Both the position numbers and the translations under genes were made by a program. Below are positions 9,246-19,333 of a stretch of DNA of 64,000 nucleotides, piece after piece. Each line of letters starts with the position of its first letter. Positions within the stretch are counted from its first letter, which is position 1. Source of the DNA: Chryseobacterium defluvii. GTDB lineage: Bacteria; Bacteroidota; Bacteroidia; Flavobacteriales; Weeksellaceae. Location of the stretch: the NCBI RefSeq assembly GCF_014204415.1, contig NZ_JACHLE010000006.1, positions 62,001-126,000 of the forward strand, in the 5' to 3' direction. The notes under the pieces were generated by a model that saw only the letters and a list, made by a program, of their open reading frames with translations, did no database searches and was not told where the DNA came from.

Positions 9246-9673
9246 AATGTTTTTTCCTACATTCGGTTAGACGCGGAAAAAAACGTTTTGTTACAAGGCT
9301 ATACTTTAAAAACCGAAAGATGTGTACCGATTCTATTTTGGATGAATTTTTAAAATGACTGCTAAAGCGTTGTCCCCTTCATGGCTTTTTCTTCCTGATG
9401 GATCCGAACGGATAAAATGATATGGGAATGATAAGTATCATGGTTTTTCACGTGTTGCTAATAAAGGTATTCTTGTTATTTCAGGAATAGTATTCAGGAA
9501 ATAATCGGGATGGAGGACAGGGTGGAATAAAAATGATTATAATGGTTTTATAAGGTAATCGTTTTAGGTTTATAAAATTAAAGAAATTTTTATGGCGTAA
9601 ATCAGGAGATAGAGGACAAAATAAAAAGCCGCTTCCTTGGAAGCGGCTTTTTTACGATTAATCAATCTAACAA
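9246..9673. other. 428-bp intergenic region
   Basis: Holds the upstream region of the receptor gene and the acnA terminator at its right end. I saw no convincing ORF, RNA structure or repeat in the rest, which is AT-rich. Confidence 0.6.
9622..9653 (-). terminator. Terminator of acnA
   Basis: Perfect 14-bp stem AAAAAGCCGCTTCC / GGAAGCGGCTTTTT with a 2-nt spacer. It lies 21 nt after the aconitase stop. Confidence 0.85.
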
Positions 9674-11944
9674 TTAATTCTTTTCCTGTTGTTTAATTAA
9701 ATTCAATGCAGATCCTGCTTTGAACCAATCAATCTGTTGATCATTGTAGGTATGATTGGCCATAATGATATCTTTAGTACCATCAGCATGTACAAATTCC
9801 AATGTCAACTGTTTTCCCGGAGCAAACTGGTCTAAGTCTAGGAAGTTTACAGTATCATCTTCTAAAATTTTGTCATAGTCAGCTTCATTAGCAAAAGTTA
9901 ATCCCAACATACCTTGTTTTTTAAGGTTGGTTTCGTGGATCCTTGCGAATGATTTTACCAATACTGCCTTTACGCCAAGATGTCTTGGTTCCATCGCAGC
10001 GTGCTCTCTTGAAGAACCTTCGCCGTAGTTCTGGTCACCTACTACAATAGATGGGATACCTGCGGCTTTATAGGCTCTTTGAACGGCAGGAACTTCACCA
10101 TATTCACCTGTCAATAGGTTTTTAACATGGTTTGTTTCCATATTGAAGGCATTTACAGCCCCGATCAACATGTTGTTAGAAATATTATCAAGATGTCCTC
10201 TGTATTTCAACCACGGGCCGGCCATAGAAATGTGGTCCGTTGTACATTTTCCGAAAGCTTTGATCAAAACTTTAGCTCCTTCAATGTTTTTTCCGTCCCA
10301 AGCGGGGAATTCTTCTAATAACTGAAGCCTGTCTGAAGTAGGGCTTACATTTACTACTACCGAGGAGCCATCTTCAGATGGAGCCTGATATCCGTTATCT
10401 CCAACATCAAAACCTTTTGCAGGCAATTCAAACCCTTTAGGCTCGTCTAATTTGATCTGTTCGCCTGCTTCGTTGGTTAAAGTATCTGTAATAGGATTGA
10501 AATCTAATCTTCCGGAGATCGCAACAGCAGCCACCATTTCAGGAGAAGCTACAAATGCGTGTGTATTTGGGTTACCATCTGCTCTTTTGGCGAAGTTTCT
10601 GTTGAAAGAATGAATGATAGAGTTTTTCTCTCCTTTTTCAGCCCCTTCTCTGTCCCATTGCCCGATGCAGGGCCCGCAGGCATTAGTAAAGATCCTTGCG
10701 TTTTCAAATTTTCTGAAAGAGTCTAAAAAACCGTCTCTTTCAGCAGTAAATTTCACTTGCTCTGAACCAGGATTGATCCCTAAGATGGCTTTAGGTTTAA
10801 CTCCTTTTGCTACTGCATCTTCAACAATAGAGGCTGCTCTCGACAGGTCTTCGTAAGAAGAGTTTGTACAAGAACCGATCAAAGCCCATTCAACTTCCAA
10901 AGGCCATCCGTTAGCTTTAGCTTTGGCTCTGAATTCAGAAACAGGAGTCGCTAAATCCGGAGTGAAAGGCCCGTTCAGATGAGGAGTCAATTCAGAAAGG
11001 TTGATTTCAATGACCTGATCAAAATATTGTTCAGGGTTTGTATATACTTCAGCATCACCTGTTAAATGCTCCGCAATTTTATCAGCCGCATCCACCACGT
11101 CCTGTCTTCCGGTAGCCGCCAAATATCTTCTCATAGAATCATCATATCCGAAGGTAGAAGTGGTAGCTCCAATTTCAGCACCCATGTTACAGATTGTTCC
11201 TTTACCTGTCGCTGAAAGAGAGAGGGCTCCTTCTCCGAAATATTCTACGATACATCCGGTTCCGCCTTTTACCGTAAGAATTCCTGCAACTTTTAAGATA
11301 ACGTCTTTTGCGGAAGTCCAGCCGGACATTTTACCTGTTAATTTTACTCCGATTAATTTTGGCATTTTCAGTTCCCACGCCATTCCTGCCATTACGTCTA
11401 CCGCATCGGCCCCACCTACACCAATTGCCACCATTCCCAGTCCGCCTGCGTTTACCGTGTGAGAATCTGTACCGATCATCATCCCTCCGGGGAAAGCATA
11501 ATTCTCCAGTACAACCTGGTGAATAATACCCGCTCCCGGTTTCCAGAAGCCGATTCCATATTTATCACAGACAGAGCTCAGGAAGTTGAAAACTTCAGAG
11601 TTTTTATTGATACCTTCCTGTAAATCTTTATCAGCACCTACTTTTGCCTGGATCAGGTGATCCGCATGAGCTGTTGAAGGAACAGCTACTTTAGCTTTTC
11701 CTGCCTGCATGAATTGTAAAAGTGCCATCTGAGCAGTGGCATCCTGCATCGCTACTCTGTCCGGTGCGAAATCTACATAAGAGTTTCCTCTTTCATATGC
11801 CTGTGTAGCATTCCCTTCCCAAAGATGGGTATAAAGGATTTTTTCTGAAAGGGTAAGAGGCTTTCCCACAATCTGTCTTGCCGCAGCAATCCTTTCAGGG
11901 TAGCGCTCATACACTTTTTTGATCATATCAATATCAAAAGTCAT
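9674..11944 (-). CDS. acnA: Aconitate hydratase (AcnA / mitochondrial type)
   Basis: Isomerises citrate to isocitrate in the TCA cycle through a [4Fe-4S] cluster. At 756 residues it has the mitochondrial-aconitase length. The cluster cysteines are visible in [11 protein letters not shown] (about residue 358) and [10 protein letters not shown] (about 420-427). The swivel domain with [12 protein letters not shown] is at the C-terminus. It starts 299 nt downstream of the acnB stop and has its own terminator, so it is probably transcribed separately. Confidence 0.96.
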   Translation of the reverse strand: MTFDIDMIKKVYERYPERIAAARQIVGKPLTLSEKILYTHLWEGNATQAYERGNSYVDFAPDRVAMQDATAQMALLQFMQAGKAKVAVPSTAHADHLIQAKVGADKDLQEGINKNSEVFNFLSSVCDKYGIGFWKPGAGIIHQVVLENYAFPGGMMIGTDSHTVNAGGLGMVAIGVGGADAVDVMAGMAWELKMPKLIGVKLTGKMSGWTSAKDVILKVAGILTVKGGTGCIVEYFGEGALSLSATGKGTICNMGAEIGATTSTFGYDDSMRRYLAATGRQDVVDAADKIAEHLTGDAEVYTNPEQYFDQVIEINLSELTPHLNGPFTPDLATPVSEFRAKAKANGWPLEVEWALIGSCTNSSYEDLSRAASIVEDAVAKGVKPKAILGINPGSEQVKFTAERDGFLDSFRKFENARIFTNACGPCIGQWDREGAEKGEKNSIIHSFNRNFAKRADGNPNTHAFVASPEMVAAVAISGRLDFNPITDTLTNEAGEQIKLDEPKGFELPAKGFDVGDNGYQAPSEDGSSVVVNVSPTSDRLQLLEEFPAWDGKNIEGAKVLIKAFGKCTTDHISMAGPWLKYRGHLDNISNNMLIGAVNAFNMETNHVKNLLTGEYGEVPAVQRAYKAAGIPSIVVGDQNYGEGSSREHAAMEPRHLGVKAVLVKSFARIHETNLKKQGMLGLTFANEADYDKILEDDTVNFLDLDQFAPGKQLTLEFVHADGTKDIIMANHTYNDQQIDWFKAGSALNLIKQQEKN

Positions 11945-12167
11945 ATCTAAACGTAATTTTTGTTCTTTTCAATAGATTTTCCGTGATTTTAATCAGGAAA
12001 TTTACCTGTACAATACATCAAAATCTATTCCTACACTCTATGTAGAAGGATAAATATGATGAATGATTAAAATATTTTATGACTATGAAGTTAAGGAAAA
12101 AATGAATTTTTTGATATTAATGAAGGTTAAAATAATTCTTATCAGTCTTAAATGGAAAGATTCTAAA

Positions 12168-12201
12168 CAAAAAAATGGAAGATTTTTTTAATCTTCCATT
12201 T
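12168..12201 (-). terminator. Terminator of acnB
   Basis: Stem AATGGAAGATT / AATCTTCCATT with a T-rich loop; a T-run follows on the minus strand. Confidence 0.75.
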
Positions 12202-12243
12202 TACTTATCTTTAAAATAGTCTTTTGACTATTATTTAATTCTA

Positions 12244-15024
12244 TTAATGGCCAACTGCAACCAATTCCTTAATAGAAGGTACAAAAGTCGTAAGGTTAAT
12301 GCCTTCCACAGCTGCTTTATACTCATCAATATTAGGGATTCTTCCCATAATAGCAGAAAGTACAACTACCGGGGTTGAAGCCAATAAAGATTCACCTTTT
12401 TTACGTTCAGAATCTTCAACTACCCTTCCCTGGAAAAGACGTGTAGAAGTGGCTAAAACAGTATCTCCTTTTTCAGCTTTTTCCTGGTTACCCATACAAA
12501 GGTTACATCCCGGGCGCTCAAGGTACATCATATTTTCGTATTGAGTACGGGCTTCACCTTTTGGAGCATTATCGTTAAACTCAAAACCTGAATATTTTTC
12601 TAAAAATTCCCAGTCACCCTCAGCCTTTAATTCATCGATGATATTATAAGTAGGAGCAGCTACAACCAATGGCGCCTGGAATTCTACTTTACCATTTTGC
12701 TTTTCAAGGTTTTTAAGCATCTGAGCAACGATTTTCAAATCGCCTTTATGAACCATACAAGACCCAACGAAACCAAGATCAACTTTTTTCTCACCACCGT
12801 AATAGGTAAGGTCTCTGATGGTATCGTGAGTATATCTCTTAGAAATGTCTTCGTTATTTACATCCGGATCGGCAATCATTGGCTCAACGATTACATCAAG
12901 GTCAACAACTACTTCTGCATAGTATTTTGCATTCGCATCAGGAGTTAAAGCAGGCTTATCACCGGTTTTGATTTCTTCGATTCTCTTGTTTGCTTTATCA
13001 ATTAAGCCTTGAAGAACTTGATTTTTGTTGTCCATTCCTTTATCAATCATGATCTGGATTCTGCTTTTAGCAATTTCCAATGATTCGATCAAAGTATCAT
13101 CTTCAGAAATACAGATAGAAGCTTTAGCTTTCATTTCTGCAGTCCAGTCTGTGAACGTAAATGCCTGGTCGGCAGGAAGTGTTCCGATATGCACCTCAAT
13201 AATTCTTCCCTGGAAAACATTTTCACCGTCAAATTGCTTCAACATCTGAGCCTGGGTTGCGTGAACCACATCACGGAAATCCATATGCTCTTTCATCTCT
13301 CCTTTGAAAGTTACTTTCACAGATTCAGGAATCGGCATAGAAGCTTCGCCTGTTGCCAAAGCTAGCGCTACTGTTCCGGAGTCAGCTCCGAAAGCAACAC
13401 CTTTAGACATTCTTGTGTGAGAGTCACCTCCGATGATGATTGCCCATTCGTCAACCGTAATATCATTAAGAACTTTGTGAATAACGTCCGTCATAGAGTG
13501 ATATTCACCTTTCGGGTCACGTGCTGTGATGACTCCGAAATCGTTCATGAATTTCATCAGTTTAGGAATATTCGTCTGAGCTTTTTTGTCCCAAACCGAA
13601 GCAGTGTGACATCCTGACTGATACGCTCCATCTACGATTGGAGAAATTACCGTTGCAGCCATTGATTCCAATTCCTGAGCGGTCATTAATCCTGTTGTAT
13701 CCTGAGAACCAACAATGTTTACTTCAACACGAACATCTGAACCTGCGTGCAATAATTTACCTTTAGTAACACCAACCGCATTTCTGTTGAAGATTTTTTC
13801 AACGGCAGTAAGGCCTTGTCCTTCGATAGAAATTTCTTTAGATGGAGCAAAAACCGCAGGAGCAGTGATTCCTAAAGTTTCTGCAGCAAACGTCTGGATT
13901 TTTTTACCAAAAACAATAGCATAAGAGCCACCTGCTTTGATGAATTCTAATTTTTGAGGAGTAAATGATTTTGAAATGTCTTTCAATTCTTTATCTCCTT
14001 TATATAATTTCTTTTCTTTAGTATTGATTGTCAGAACTGTTCCTGTAGCTACAGAGTAAGCTTCTTCCAAAACGATTTCACCATTCTCGTTACGAACAGG
14101 GTTGCCGTTTTCGTCTACTTTTTTTACCCAGTTCTGAAGATCGATTCCAATACCTCCTGTTACATCAACTGTAGTAAGGAAAATTGGAGAAATACCGTTT
14201 GTTCCTCCAACAATCGGAGCAATATTTACGAAAGGTACATAAGGGCTTGCCTGCTTACCTGTCCAAAGAGCAACGTTATTTACACCTGACATACGAGAGG
14301 AACCAACACCCATTGTTCCCTTTTCTGCAATCAGCATTACACTAGCATCAGGATGCTGTGCCTGCAATGCTCTTATTTCTTCCTGCGCCTTAGGGGTGAT
14401 CATACATTTACCATGCAATTCACGGTCAGATCTTGAGTGAGCCTGATTACCCGGAGAAAGCAAATCCGTAGAAATGTCACCTTCACCAGCGATAAAAGTA
14501 ACCACTTTAATTTCTTCAGCAACTTCCGGTAATTCTGTGAAAAATTCTGCTTTTGCATAGCTTTCCAAAATATCTTTAGCGATTTCGTTACCAGATTCGA
14601 AAGCATTTTTCAAACGTTCTGTATCTGCATCATATAAGAAAACCTGTGTTTTAAGAACTTTTGCAGCTTCTTTCGCTGTTTCAATATCATTACCTAAAGC
14701 CAAATCCAGCAATACCTCGATTGATTTACCTCCTTTCATATGGGATAATAATTCAAAAGCAAAAGCTGGCGATATTTCTACTACTACGGATTCCCCAAGA
14801 ATAATTTCTTTTAAAAACTGGGCTTTTACACCAGCAGCACTTGTGGTTCCGGGTAAAGTATTATAAATGAAAAATTTAAGAGAATCAGCTCTGTATTCGT
14901 TAGCTGTATCTTTGATCTGTGCAATGATTTCACTTAATAATTCTGCACTGTCAATCGGCTTTGGATGAAGCCCCTGGTTTTTTCTTTCTTCAATTTCTTG
15001 GATGTAATCCTGATACATATTCAT
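12244..15024 (-). CDS. acnB: Bifunctional aconitate hydratase 2 / 2-methylisocitrate dehydratase
   Basis: AcnB-type aconitase, phylogenetically distinct from acnA, with an N-terminal HEAT-like domain, then the swivel domain and the catalytic domains. Signatures: VGSSRMSGVNNVALWTGK, IIGGDSHTRMSKGVAFGADS, FVGSCMVHKGDL and the cluster motif ERPGCNLCMGNQ. At 926 residues it is slightly longer than E. coli AcnB. A second ATG at 15018 (MYQDYIQE) is an equally good start. Together with acnA the cell has two aconitases side by side; AcnB types often also process 2-methylisocitrate and can act as RNA regulators when apo (family knowledge). Confidence 0.95.
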   Translation of the reverse strand: MNMYQDYIQEIEERKNQGLHPKPIDSAELLSEIIAQIKDTANEYRADSLKFFIYNTLPGTTSAAGVKAQFLKEIILGESVVVEISPAFAFELLSHMKGGKSIEVLLDLALGNDIETAKEAAKVLKTQVFLYDADTERLKNAFESGNEIAKDILESYAKAEFFTELPEVAEEIKVVTFIAGEGDISTDLLSPGNQAHSRSDRELHGKCMITPKAQEEIRALQAQHPDASVMLIAEKGTMGVGSSRMSGVNNVALWTGKQASPYVPFVNIAPIVGGTNGISPIFLTTVDVTGGIGIDLQNWVKKVDENGNPVRNENGEIVLEEAYSVATGTVLTINTKEKKLYKGDKELKDISKSFTPQKLEFIKAGGSYAIVFGKKIQTFAAETLGITAPAVFAPSKEISIEGQGLTAVEKIFNRNAVGVTKGKLLHAGSDVRVEVNIVGSQDTTGLMTAQELESMAATVISPIVDGAYQSGCHTASVWDKKAQTNIPKLMKFMNDFGVITARDPKGEYHSMTDVIHKVLNDITVDEWAIIIGGDSHTRMSKGVAFGADSGTVALALATGEASMPIPESVKVTFKGEMKEHMDFRDVVHATQAQMLKQFDGENVFQGRIIEVHIGTLPADQAFTFTDWTAEMKAKASICISEDDTLIESLEIAKSRIQIMIDKGMDNKNQVLQGLIDKANKRIEEIKTGDKPALTPDANAKYYAEVVVDLDVIVEPMIADPDVNNEDISKRYTHDTIRDLTYYGGEKKVDLGFVGSCMVHKGDLKIVAQMLKNLEKQNGKVEFQAPLVVAAPTYNIIDELKAEGDWEFLEKYSGFEFNDNAPKGEARTQYENMMYLERPGCNLCMGNQEKAEKGDTVLATSTRLFQGRVVEDSERKKGESLLASTPVVVLSAIMGRIPNIDEYKAAVEGINLTTFVPSIKELVAVGH

Positions 15025-15255
15025 AATAATAGAAGTCTTTTCAATTTTAAATCAGACTATAAGACGGTTGTTAATAGGTCTGAAGTCAGTGTGGTTATTT
15101 TTTGATGAGGGATAATCGTCTGTCCCAAAGGGAAATGTAATGGAGCTTTTTTAAAATTATCAAACAATCAAAAATGTTTCCAAAATTACGAAATTTTACT
15201 ATTTTATAAAGATGAAATTATTTAGATTCTTTATAAATATGATTTTTATATTTTC

Positions 15256-15275
15256 TATTTTTGGCAGTAATTTTG
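15256..15275 (+). promoter_or_regulatory. Two possible -7 elements for the WG-repeat gene
   Basis: TATTTTTG (15256-15263) and TAATTTTG (15268-15275), both exact TAnnTTTG matches. The second ends 16 nt before ATG 15292. Confidence 0.5.
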
Positions 15276-15291
15276 CAAACAAATGAGGAGT

Positions 15292-16056
15292 ATGAAAAAA
15301 GTGATTCCGTTTTTATTGGTTTTTATTTCAATTTCATTTTTTTCACAGACCAAATCTGTGAAGAAAACTCCTGTAAAAAATCCCCCGAGGGTTATTGCTA
15401 AAAAAAAACAGGAACCTAAGCCTAACCCGGACCTTATCATTCTTAATAAGGATGTTCCCGTACTGATTCCTCAGAAGAGAGAGGATAAATTCGGGTACAT
15501 CAATCAGAAAGGGAAATTCCTTATTCAACCGGAATATCACATTGCCGTTTTCTTTGCCGAAGACTGTAATCTTTTGAACTCACCGAATGAAAAGGTAAGA
15601 AAGTTTGGAACCAAAGAATATGCAACGGTAGAAAAGGATATGATTTCATACAGGATAAACCAGGCGGGCAAAAGAGTGTATGAATATAAAACAGATGATC
15701 TGGGAAAATGTAAAAGTGAATTCAAGCAGCAGCAATATCAGGCTTATGTTCTAAACGGATTTTACGGGATCATTGAAAAGGCAAAATTTGTAAATGCTGC
15801 TGATTACAGAGATTACCATATTTATCCTCAATATCACTATCTGCATATCATGGAGGGAGATGATGTTTCCAACCCAATGATCGTGGCCTCTTATAATGAC
15901 CGGTTTGGGGTAATTGATGTTAATAATAAAGTTGTCATCCCTTTTGAATACTCTAATATCAAAAGAAATTTCAGCTGGAAACTGGGCCGGATGTTTGAAG
16001 TGACCAAAGACGGTACGAACTATTATTATATTGATGCTAATAACAAAGCTTATTAA
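15292..16056 (+). CDS. Secreted WG-repeat protein
   Basis: A 254-residue protein with a signal peptide (MKKVIPFLLVFISISFFSQ), a Lys/Pro-rich segment, then WG-repeat-like units: DKFGYINQKGKFLIQPEY (about residue 67), a degenerate NGFYGIIEKAKFV, and DRFGVIDVNNKVVIPFEY (near residue 208). WG repeats form beta-rich scaffolds; no enzymatic motif is visible. I prefer ATG 15292 over 15283 because the signal peptide begins there and the latter would start at the transcription start. Divergent from acnB. Confidence 0.75.
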   Translation: MKKVIPFLLVFISISFFSQTKSVKKTPVKNPPRVIAKKKQEPKPNPDLIILNKDVPVLIPQKREDKFGYINQKGKFLIQPEYHIAVFFAEDCNLLNSPNEKVRKFGTKEYATVEKDMISYRINQAGKRVYEYKTDDLGKCKSEFKQQQYQAYVLNGFYGIIEKAKFVNAADYRDYHIYPQYHYLHIMEGDDVSNPMIVASYNDRFGVIDVNNKVVIPFEYSNIKRNFSWKLGRMFEVTKDGTNYYYIDANNKAY

Positions 16057-16080
16057 ATTGTAGGTTTAACATATTTTTTG

Positions 16081-16169
16081 TAATTTCGCGGCTGAAATAA
16101 AGGGGTGCTGTAACAGGCTGAGATTATACCCGATGAACCTGGAACAGGTAATGCTGTTTAGGGAAATTA
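16081..16169 (+). promoter_or_regulatory. TPP riboswitch (thi-box)
   Basis: Contains the conserved thi-box order: AGGGGTGC (16101), GGCTGAGATTATACCC (16117-16132), TGAACCTGG (16134-16142), CAGGTAATGCTG (16145) and AGGGAA (16160-16165). These form the thiamine pyrophosphate aptamer. TAATTTC (16081) and GAAATTA (16163) could close an outer P1 helix. It lies 118 nt before the TonB-dependent receptor start, so that receptor is repressed by TPP (established riboswitch logic). Confidence 0.95.
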
Positions 16170-16172
16170 AAA

Positions 16173-16243
16173 ATGAGCAATAGATAATGAGCAATGAGTA
16201 ATTTTTAAAATATTACTTATTACCAATTACTAATTACTTATCA
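16173..16243. repeat. AT-rich intergenic repeat between riboswitch and receptor
   Basis: Stuttering words (ATGAGCAATAGATAATGAGC, then TTACTTATTACCAATTACTA) whose halves are partly reverse-complementary. It separates the aptamer from the gene and resembles the other repeat-word intergenic elements in this window. Confidence 0.55.
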
Positions 16244-16283
16244 TAATCGCCCCTTTTATTCATTAAATTTTAAAATTTATAGA

Positions 16284-18401
16284 ATGAAAGGATTATTTTT
16301 TTTAGGGCTTACTGTAAGCTCTCTGGGTTTTGCACAAAACCAAACTACCGATTCCCTGAAAACAAAGGAAATTGAAGCTGTCATTTTTACCAGGCGTCTT
16401 CCTGTTGCCAAAGAGATCATTAATGTTCAGAAAGATTTGGACAGCAGAAATCTTGGACAGGATCTACCTATTCTCCTGAAAAATCAAACCTCCATTATCT
16501 CTACATCAGATGCAGGGAATGGAGTGGGGTATACGGGTTTCAGGATCCGGGGAGTTGCCGGACGGGGAATCAATGTAATGATGAACGGGGTTCCTTACAA
16601 TGACTCCGAAAGCCAGGGGACATTTTTTGTGGATGTTCCGGATTTGACGAGTTCCGCCTCACAAATCGTTATCCAAAGAGGGGTAGGGACTTCCAGTAAC
16701 GGTGTTTCGGCTTTCGGAGCAAGTATCAATGTGGTTTCCAGGGAACCTGAAGAGAAGTTTTACTTTAAAACAGATGACAGTTACGGCTCATTTAATACCT
16801 ATAAATATTCTGCTGAGATCGGATCCGGGAAATTCTGGAAAAACCGTCTCTCTGTGATGGGAAGATATACCCGTATTCATTCTGACGGATATATTGACAG
16901 GGCCTCATCAGACCTGCATTCTTATAACTTTACCGCATTATTTGAAGAAGGAAAAACAAAGCTTCGCCTGATGGCCTTCGGCGGTAAAGAAAAAACGTAT
17001 CAGGCTTGGAACGGGATCGACAGGAAGACCTGGGAAACAGATCCGAAATTCAATATTTCAGGAGCTATTTATGATTCAAATTGGGAAAATATCACAGGAT
17101 TCTATGACAATGAAACGGATAATTACAGACAGAATCATTATCAGTTATTGTGGGAGCAGGGACTTAATGCCCACTGGAACTTAGAAACCACTTTACATTA
17201 TACCAAAGGGAAAGGCTATTATGAGAATTATAAACAGGGCGATCCTTTTTCAAGATACAGCTTGCCGGATCTCGTTGAAGGCGGGCAATCTGTGGAGTAC
17301 TCTGACTTTATCAGAAAAAAATGGTTGAATAATGATTTTTATGGTTTAGTATCCACACTTTACGGAAAGTTTGATCATCTGGACCTTAATTTCGGAGTGG
17401 TAGCCAATCAGTATTATGGAAGGCACTTCGGAAATGTGACGGGGGTTTTCTATCCTCAGATCAACAGGCATGAGTATTACAGGAACCGTTCCATAAAAAA
17501 TGAAGCAGCAGGATTTGCAAAAGCTTTGGTGAAGATACGTGATTTTGAATTTTTCGGGGATCTGCAACTAAGATACATTGACTATGATACCAAAATTTTA
17601 ATGGCAGGTGATGATGAGGGAGCAGATTTAAATAAGAACTGGCTGTTCTTTAATCCGAAAGCTGGAGTAAATTATAATATAGGAAACGGAAAAGTATTCC
17701 TGTCCTATGCCCATGCCCACCGTGAGCCGAACCGTGATGACCTGTTTGCCAATAAGGATACTGAAGCTGAAAAACTTCATGATTTTGAAGCCGGTGTAGA
17801 AAAACAGTTCGGGATCTTGTCTTTGACTGCCAATCTATATTATATGTATTATGTCAATCAGTTGGTTCTGAATGGTGAAATCAATAATGTAGGGGCGTTC
17901 ATCAGGACCAATTCCGGAAAAAGCTACAGAAGAGGGGTTGAGATCGGGGCATTGGCAAAACTATCCGAACAGTGGGAAGTTTCAGGGAATGTAACGGTAA
18001 GCCAGAACAGGAATCTGGATTTTAAAATAGAAAATGAACAGGGAGTAAAAGATATGGGACATACACAGATCTCTTTTTCGCCGGATGTAATTGCTAATCT
18101 GGGACTGAAATTCAGCCCGGCCAAAAATTTCCAGTTTTCTTTGATGAATCAATATGTGGGAAAACAATACCTGGATAATACGGAAGATAAAAATTTACAA
18201 TTAAAAGACTATCTACTTACCGATTTTAATGCCCGGTATCAGTTCAAAATTGCCAACAATGAGGTTGCTTTAAAATTACTGGTGAATAATCTTTTCAATA
18301 AGAAATATGTGAATAACGGGTATGTTTATGATGCAAGCCCATATTATTTTTCACAGGCCGGAACCAATTTCATGTTTGGGATAAGCTGGAAAATTCAATG
18401 A
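16284..18401 (+). CDS. TonB-dependent receptor, probable thiamine/thiamine-precursor uptake
   Basis: A 705-residue outer-membrane transporter: signal peptide (MKGLFFLGLTVSSLGFAQN), plug domain at about residues 50-160 (VGYTGFRIRGVAGRGINVMM, VPDLTSSASQIVIQRGVGTS), and a TonB_dep_Rec barrel ending FMFGISWKIQ. Control by the upstream TPP riboswitch is the basis for assigning thiamine or a precursor as substrate; the protein itself does not show it. No inner-membrane partner such as PnuT lies next to it. A strong terminator follows, so it appears monocistronic. Confidence 0.9.
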   Translation: MKGLFFLGLTVSSLGFAQNQTTDSLKTKEIEAVIFTRRLPVAKEIINVQKDLDSRNLGQDLPILLKNQTSIISTSDAGNGVGYTGFRIRGVAGRGINVMMNGVPYNDSESQGTFFVDVPDLTSSASQIVIQRGVGTSSNGVSAFGASINVVSREPEEKFYFKTDDSYGSFNTYKYSAEIGSGKFWKNRLSVMGRYTRIHSDGYIDRASSDLHSYNFTALFEEGKTKLRLMAFGGKEKTYQAWNGIDRKTWETDPKFNISGAIYDSNWENITGFYDNETDNYRQNHYQLLWEQGLNAHWNLETTLHYTKGKGYYENYKQGDPFSRYSLPDLVEGGQSVEYSDFIRKKWLNNDFYGLVSTLYGKFDHLDLNFGVVANQYYGRHFGNVTGVFYPQINRHEYYRNRSIKNEAAGFAKALVKIRDFEFFGDLQLRYIDYDTKILMAGDDEGADLNKNWLFFNPKAGVNYNIGNGKVFLSYAHAHREPNRDDLFANKDTEAEKLHDFEAGVEKQFGILSLTANLYYMYYVNQLVLNGEINNVGAFIRTNSGKSYRRGVEIGALAKLSEQWEVSGNVTVSQNRNLDFKIENEQGVKDMGHTQISFSPDVIANLGLKFSPAKNFQFSLMNQYVGKQYLDNTEDKNLQLKDYLLTDFNARYQFKIANNEVALKLLVNNLFNKKYVNNGYVYDASPYYFSQAGTNFMFGISWKIQ

Positions 18402-18453
18402 TCAGTTGATCAATTCCGTTACCACAAGGTAACAAGTTAGATTTAATTTTTTT

Positions 18454-18479
18454 AAGATCGCTTCGGCGGTCTTTTTTTA
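18454..18479 (+). terminator. Terminator after the riboswitch-controlled receptor
   Basis: Stem AAGAtCGC / GCGgTCTT with a TTCG tetraloop and a long T-run. Confidence 0.85.
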
Positions 18480-18503
18480 TCAAAAACAAAATGTCACACT
18501 ATT

Positions 18504-18532
18504 TTGATATTATCCCGAAAAGAATATATTTG
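18504..18532 (+). promoter_or_regulatory. Promoter of the T9SS-secreted protein gene
   Basis: TTG at 18504-18506, 18-nt spacer, TATATTTG at 18525-18532; the ATG follows 25 nt later. Confidence 0.6.
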
Positions 18533-18557
18533 TATACTTAATTAAAAAACAAACAAA

Positions 18558-19235
18558 ATGAAAAAACTTTATTCATTATGGGCTGTACTGTTCTTTGCAG
18601 TCCTTGCTACTGCGCAGATCCAGGTTTCTGTGCAAAGTCCGGGAGTTTATAAAATTACTTATGGAGCAGCTAACGATTACTCAGCGTATGATCCGGGGTT
18701 CGGAACGGCTACCTTCTATGTGCATACATGGGTACAGGCCGGCCAGAACTCTGCCAATATTCTGTATGAAGATGCATGGAGCAATTCTAATGTGACCATG
18801 AACTGGGATTCTGCTGCTAATGCCTATGTAGGATATGTAAATCTGAATTCGAAATTATTTACAAATTCCAATAACACGATGCCGGCGAGTACTACGGTCA
18901 CCCAATTAAATTTTGTTTTTAAAGACCTGCAAAACGGGGCAACAAAACAATCAGGAGATCAGTTTACTACGCTTTCCACGACAACATTGGGAAGTTTGTC
19001 CGCTGTAGACACTTCAAAACAAAAAGATAGCTCTTTTGTCGTAGAAGGAAAGCTGTACACTTCCAAAAAAGGAAACCTTGAAATTTCAGTTTTTGATTTT
19101 AACGGGAGATTGATAAAAACCCAGAATACAAATGCTGATGGAAACCCTATAGAATTGAATATCCCACAAAAAGGCAACTATATTTTATCCGTCTCGGATA
19201 AGAATATAAGAGAAACTATAAAATTCAGATATTAA
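18558..19235 (+). CDS. Secreted protein with T9SS type A sorting domain
   Basis: A 225-residue protein: signal peptide ending LATAQ, a beta-rich domain of about 120 residues (YDPGFGTATFYVHTWVQAGQ, EDAWSNSNVTMNWDSAANAY) resembling small carbohydrate-binding folds, a linker, then a C-terminal sorting signal (FDFNGRLIKTQN, GNYILSVSDK, ending IKFRY). The sorting domain directs passage through the type IX secretion system. The domain's ligand is not known. It is flanked by terminators on both sides, so it is a single-gene unit. Confidence 0.8.
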   Translation: MKKLYSLWAVLFFAVLATAQIQVSVQSPGVYKITYGAANDYSAYDPGFGTATFYVHTWVQAGQNSANILYEDAWSNSNVTMNWDSAANAYVGYVNLNSKLFTNSNNTMPASTTVTQLNFVFKDLQNGATKQSGDQFTTLSTTTLGSLSAVDTSKQKDSSFVVEGKLYTSKKGNLEISVFDFNGRLIKTQNTNADGNPIELNIPQKGNYILSVSDKNIRETIKFRY

Positions 19236-19253
19236 TCATAATCAGTACAAATG

Positions 19254-19281
19254 AAAAAAGACCGCCGAAGCGGTCTTTTTT
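19254..19281 (+). terminator. Terminator after the T9SS protein gene
   Basis: Perfect stem AAAAAAGACCGC / GCGGTCTTTTTT with a CGAA tetraloop. Confidence 0.88.
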
Positions 19282-19318
19282 CATCTAATAAATAACCGGA
19301 AAAATCGTGAAAAAGTTA

Positions 19319-19326
19319 TAAATTTG
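19319..19326 (+). promoter_or_regulatory. -7 element abutting the HU-like gene
   Basis: TAAATTTG, ending only 7 nt before ATG 19334; implies a leaderless or near-leaderless mRNA. Confidence 0.55.
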
Positions 19327-19333
19327 CTGCCAA

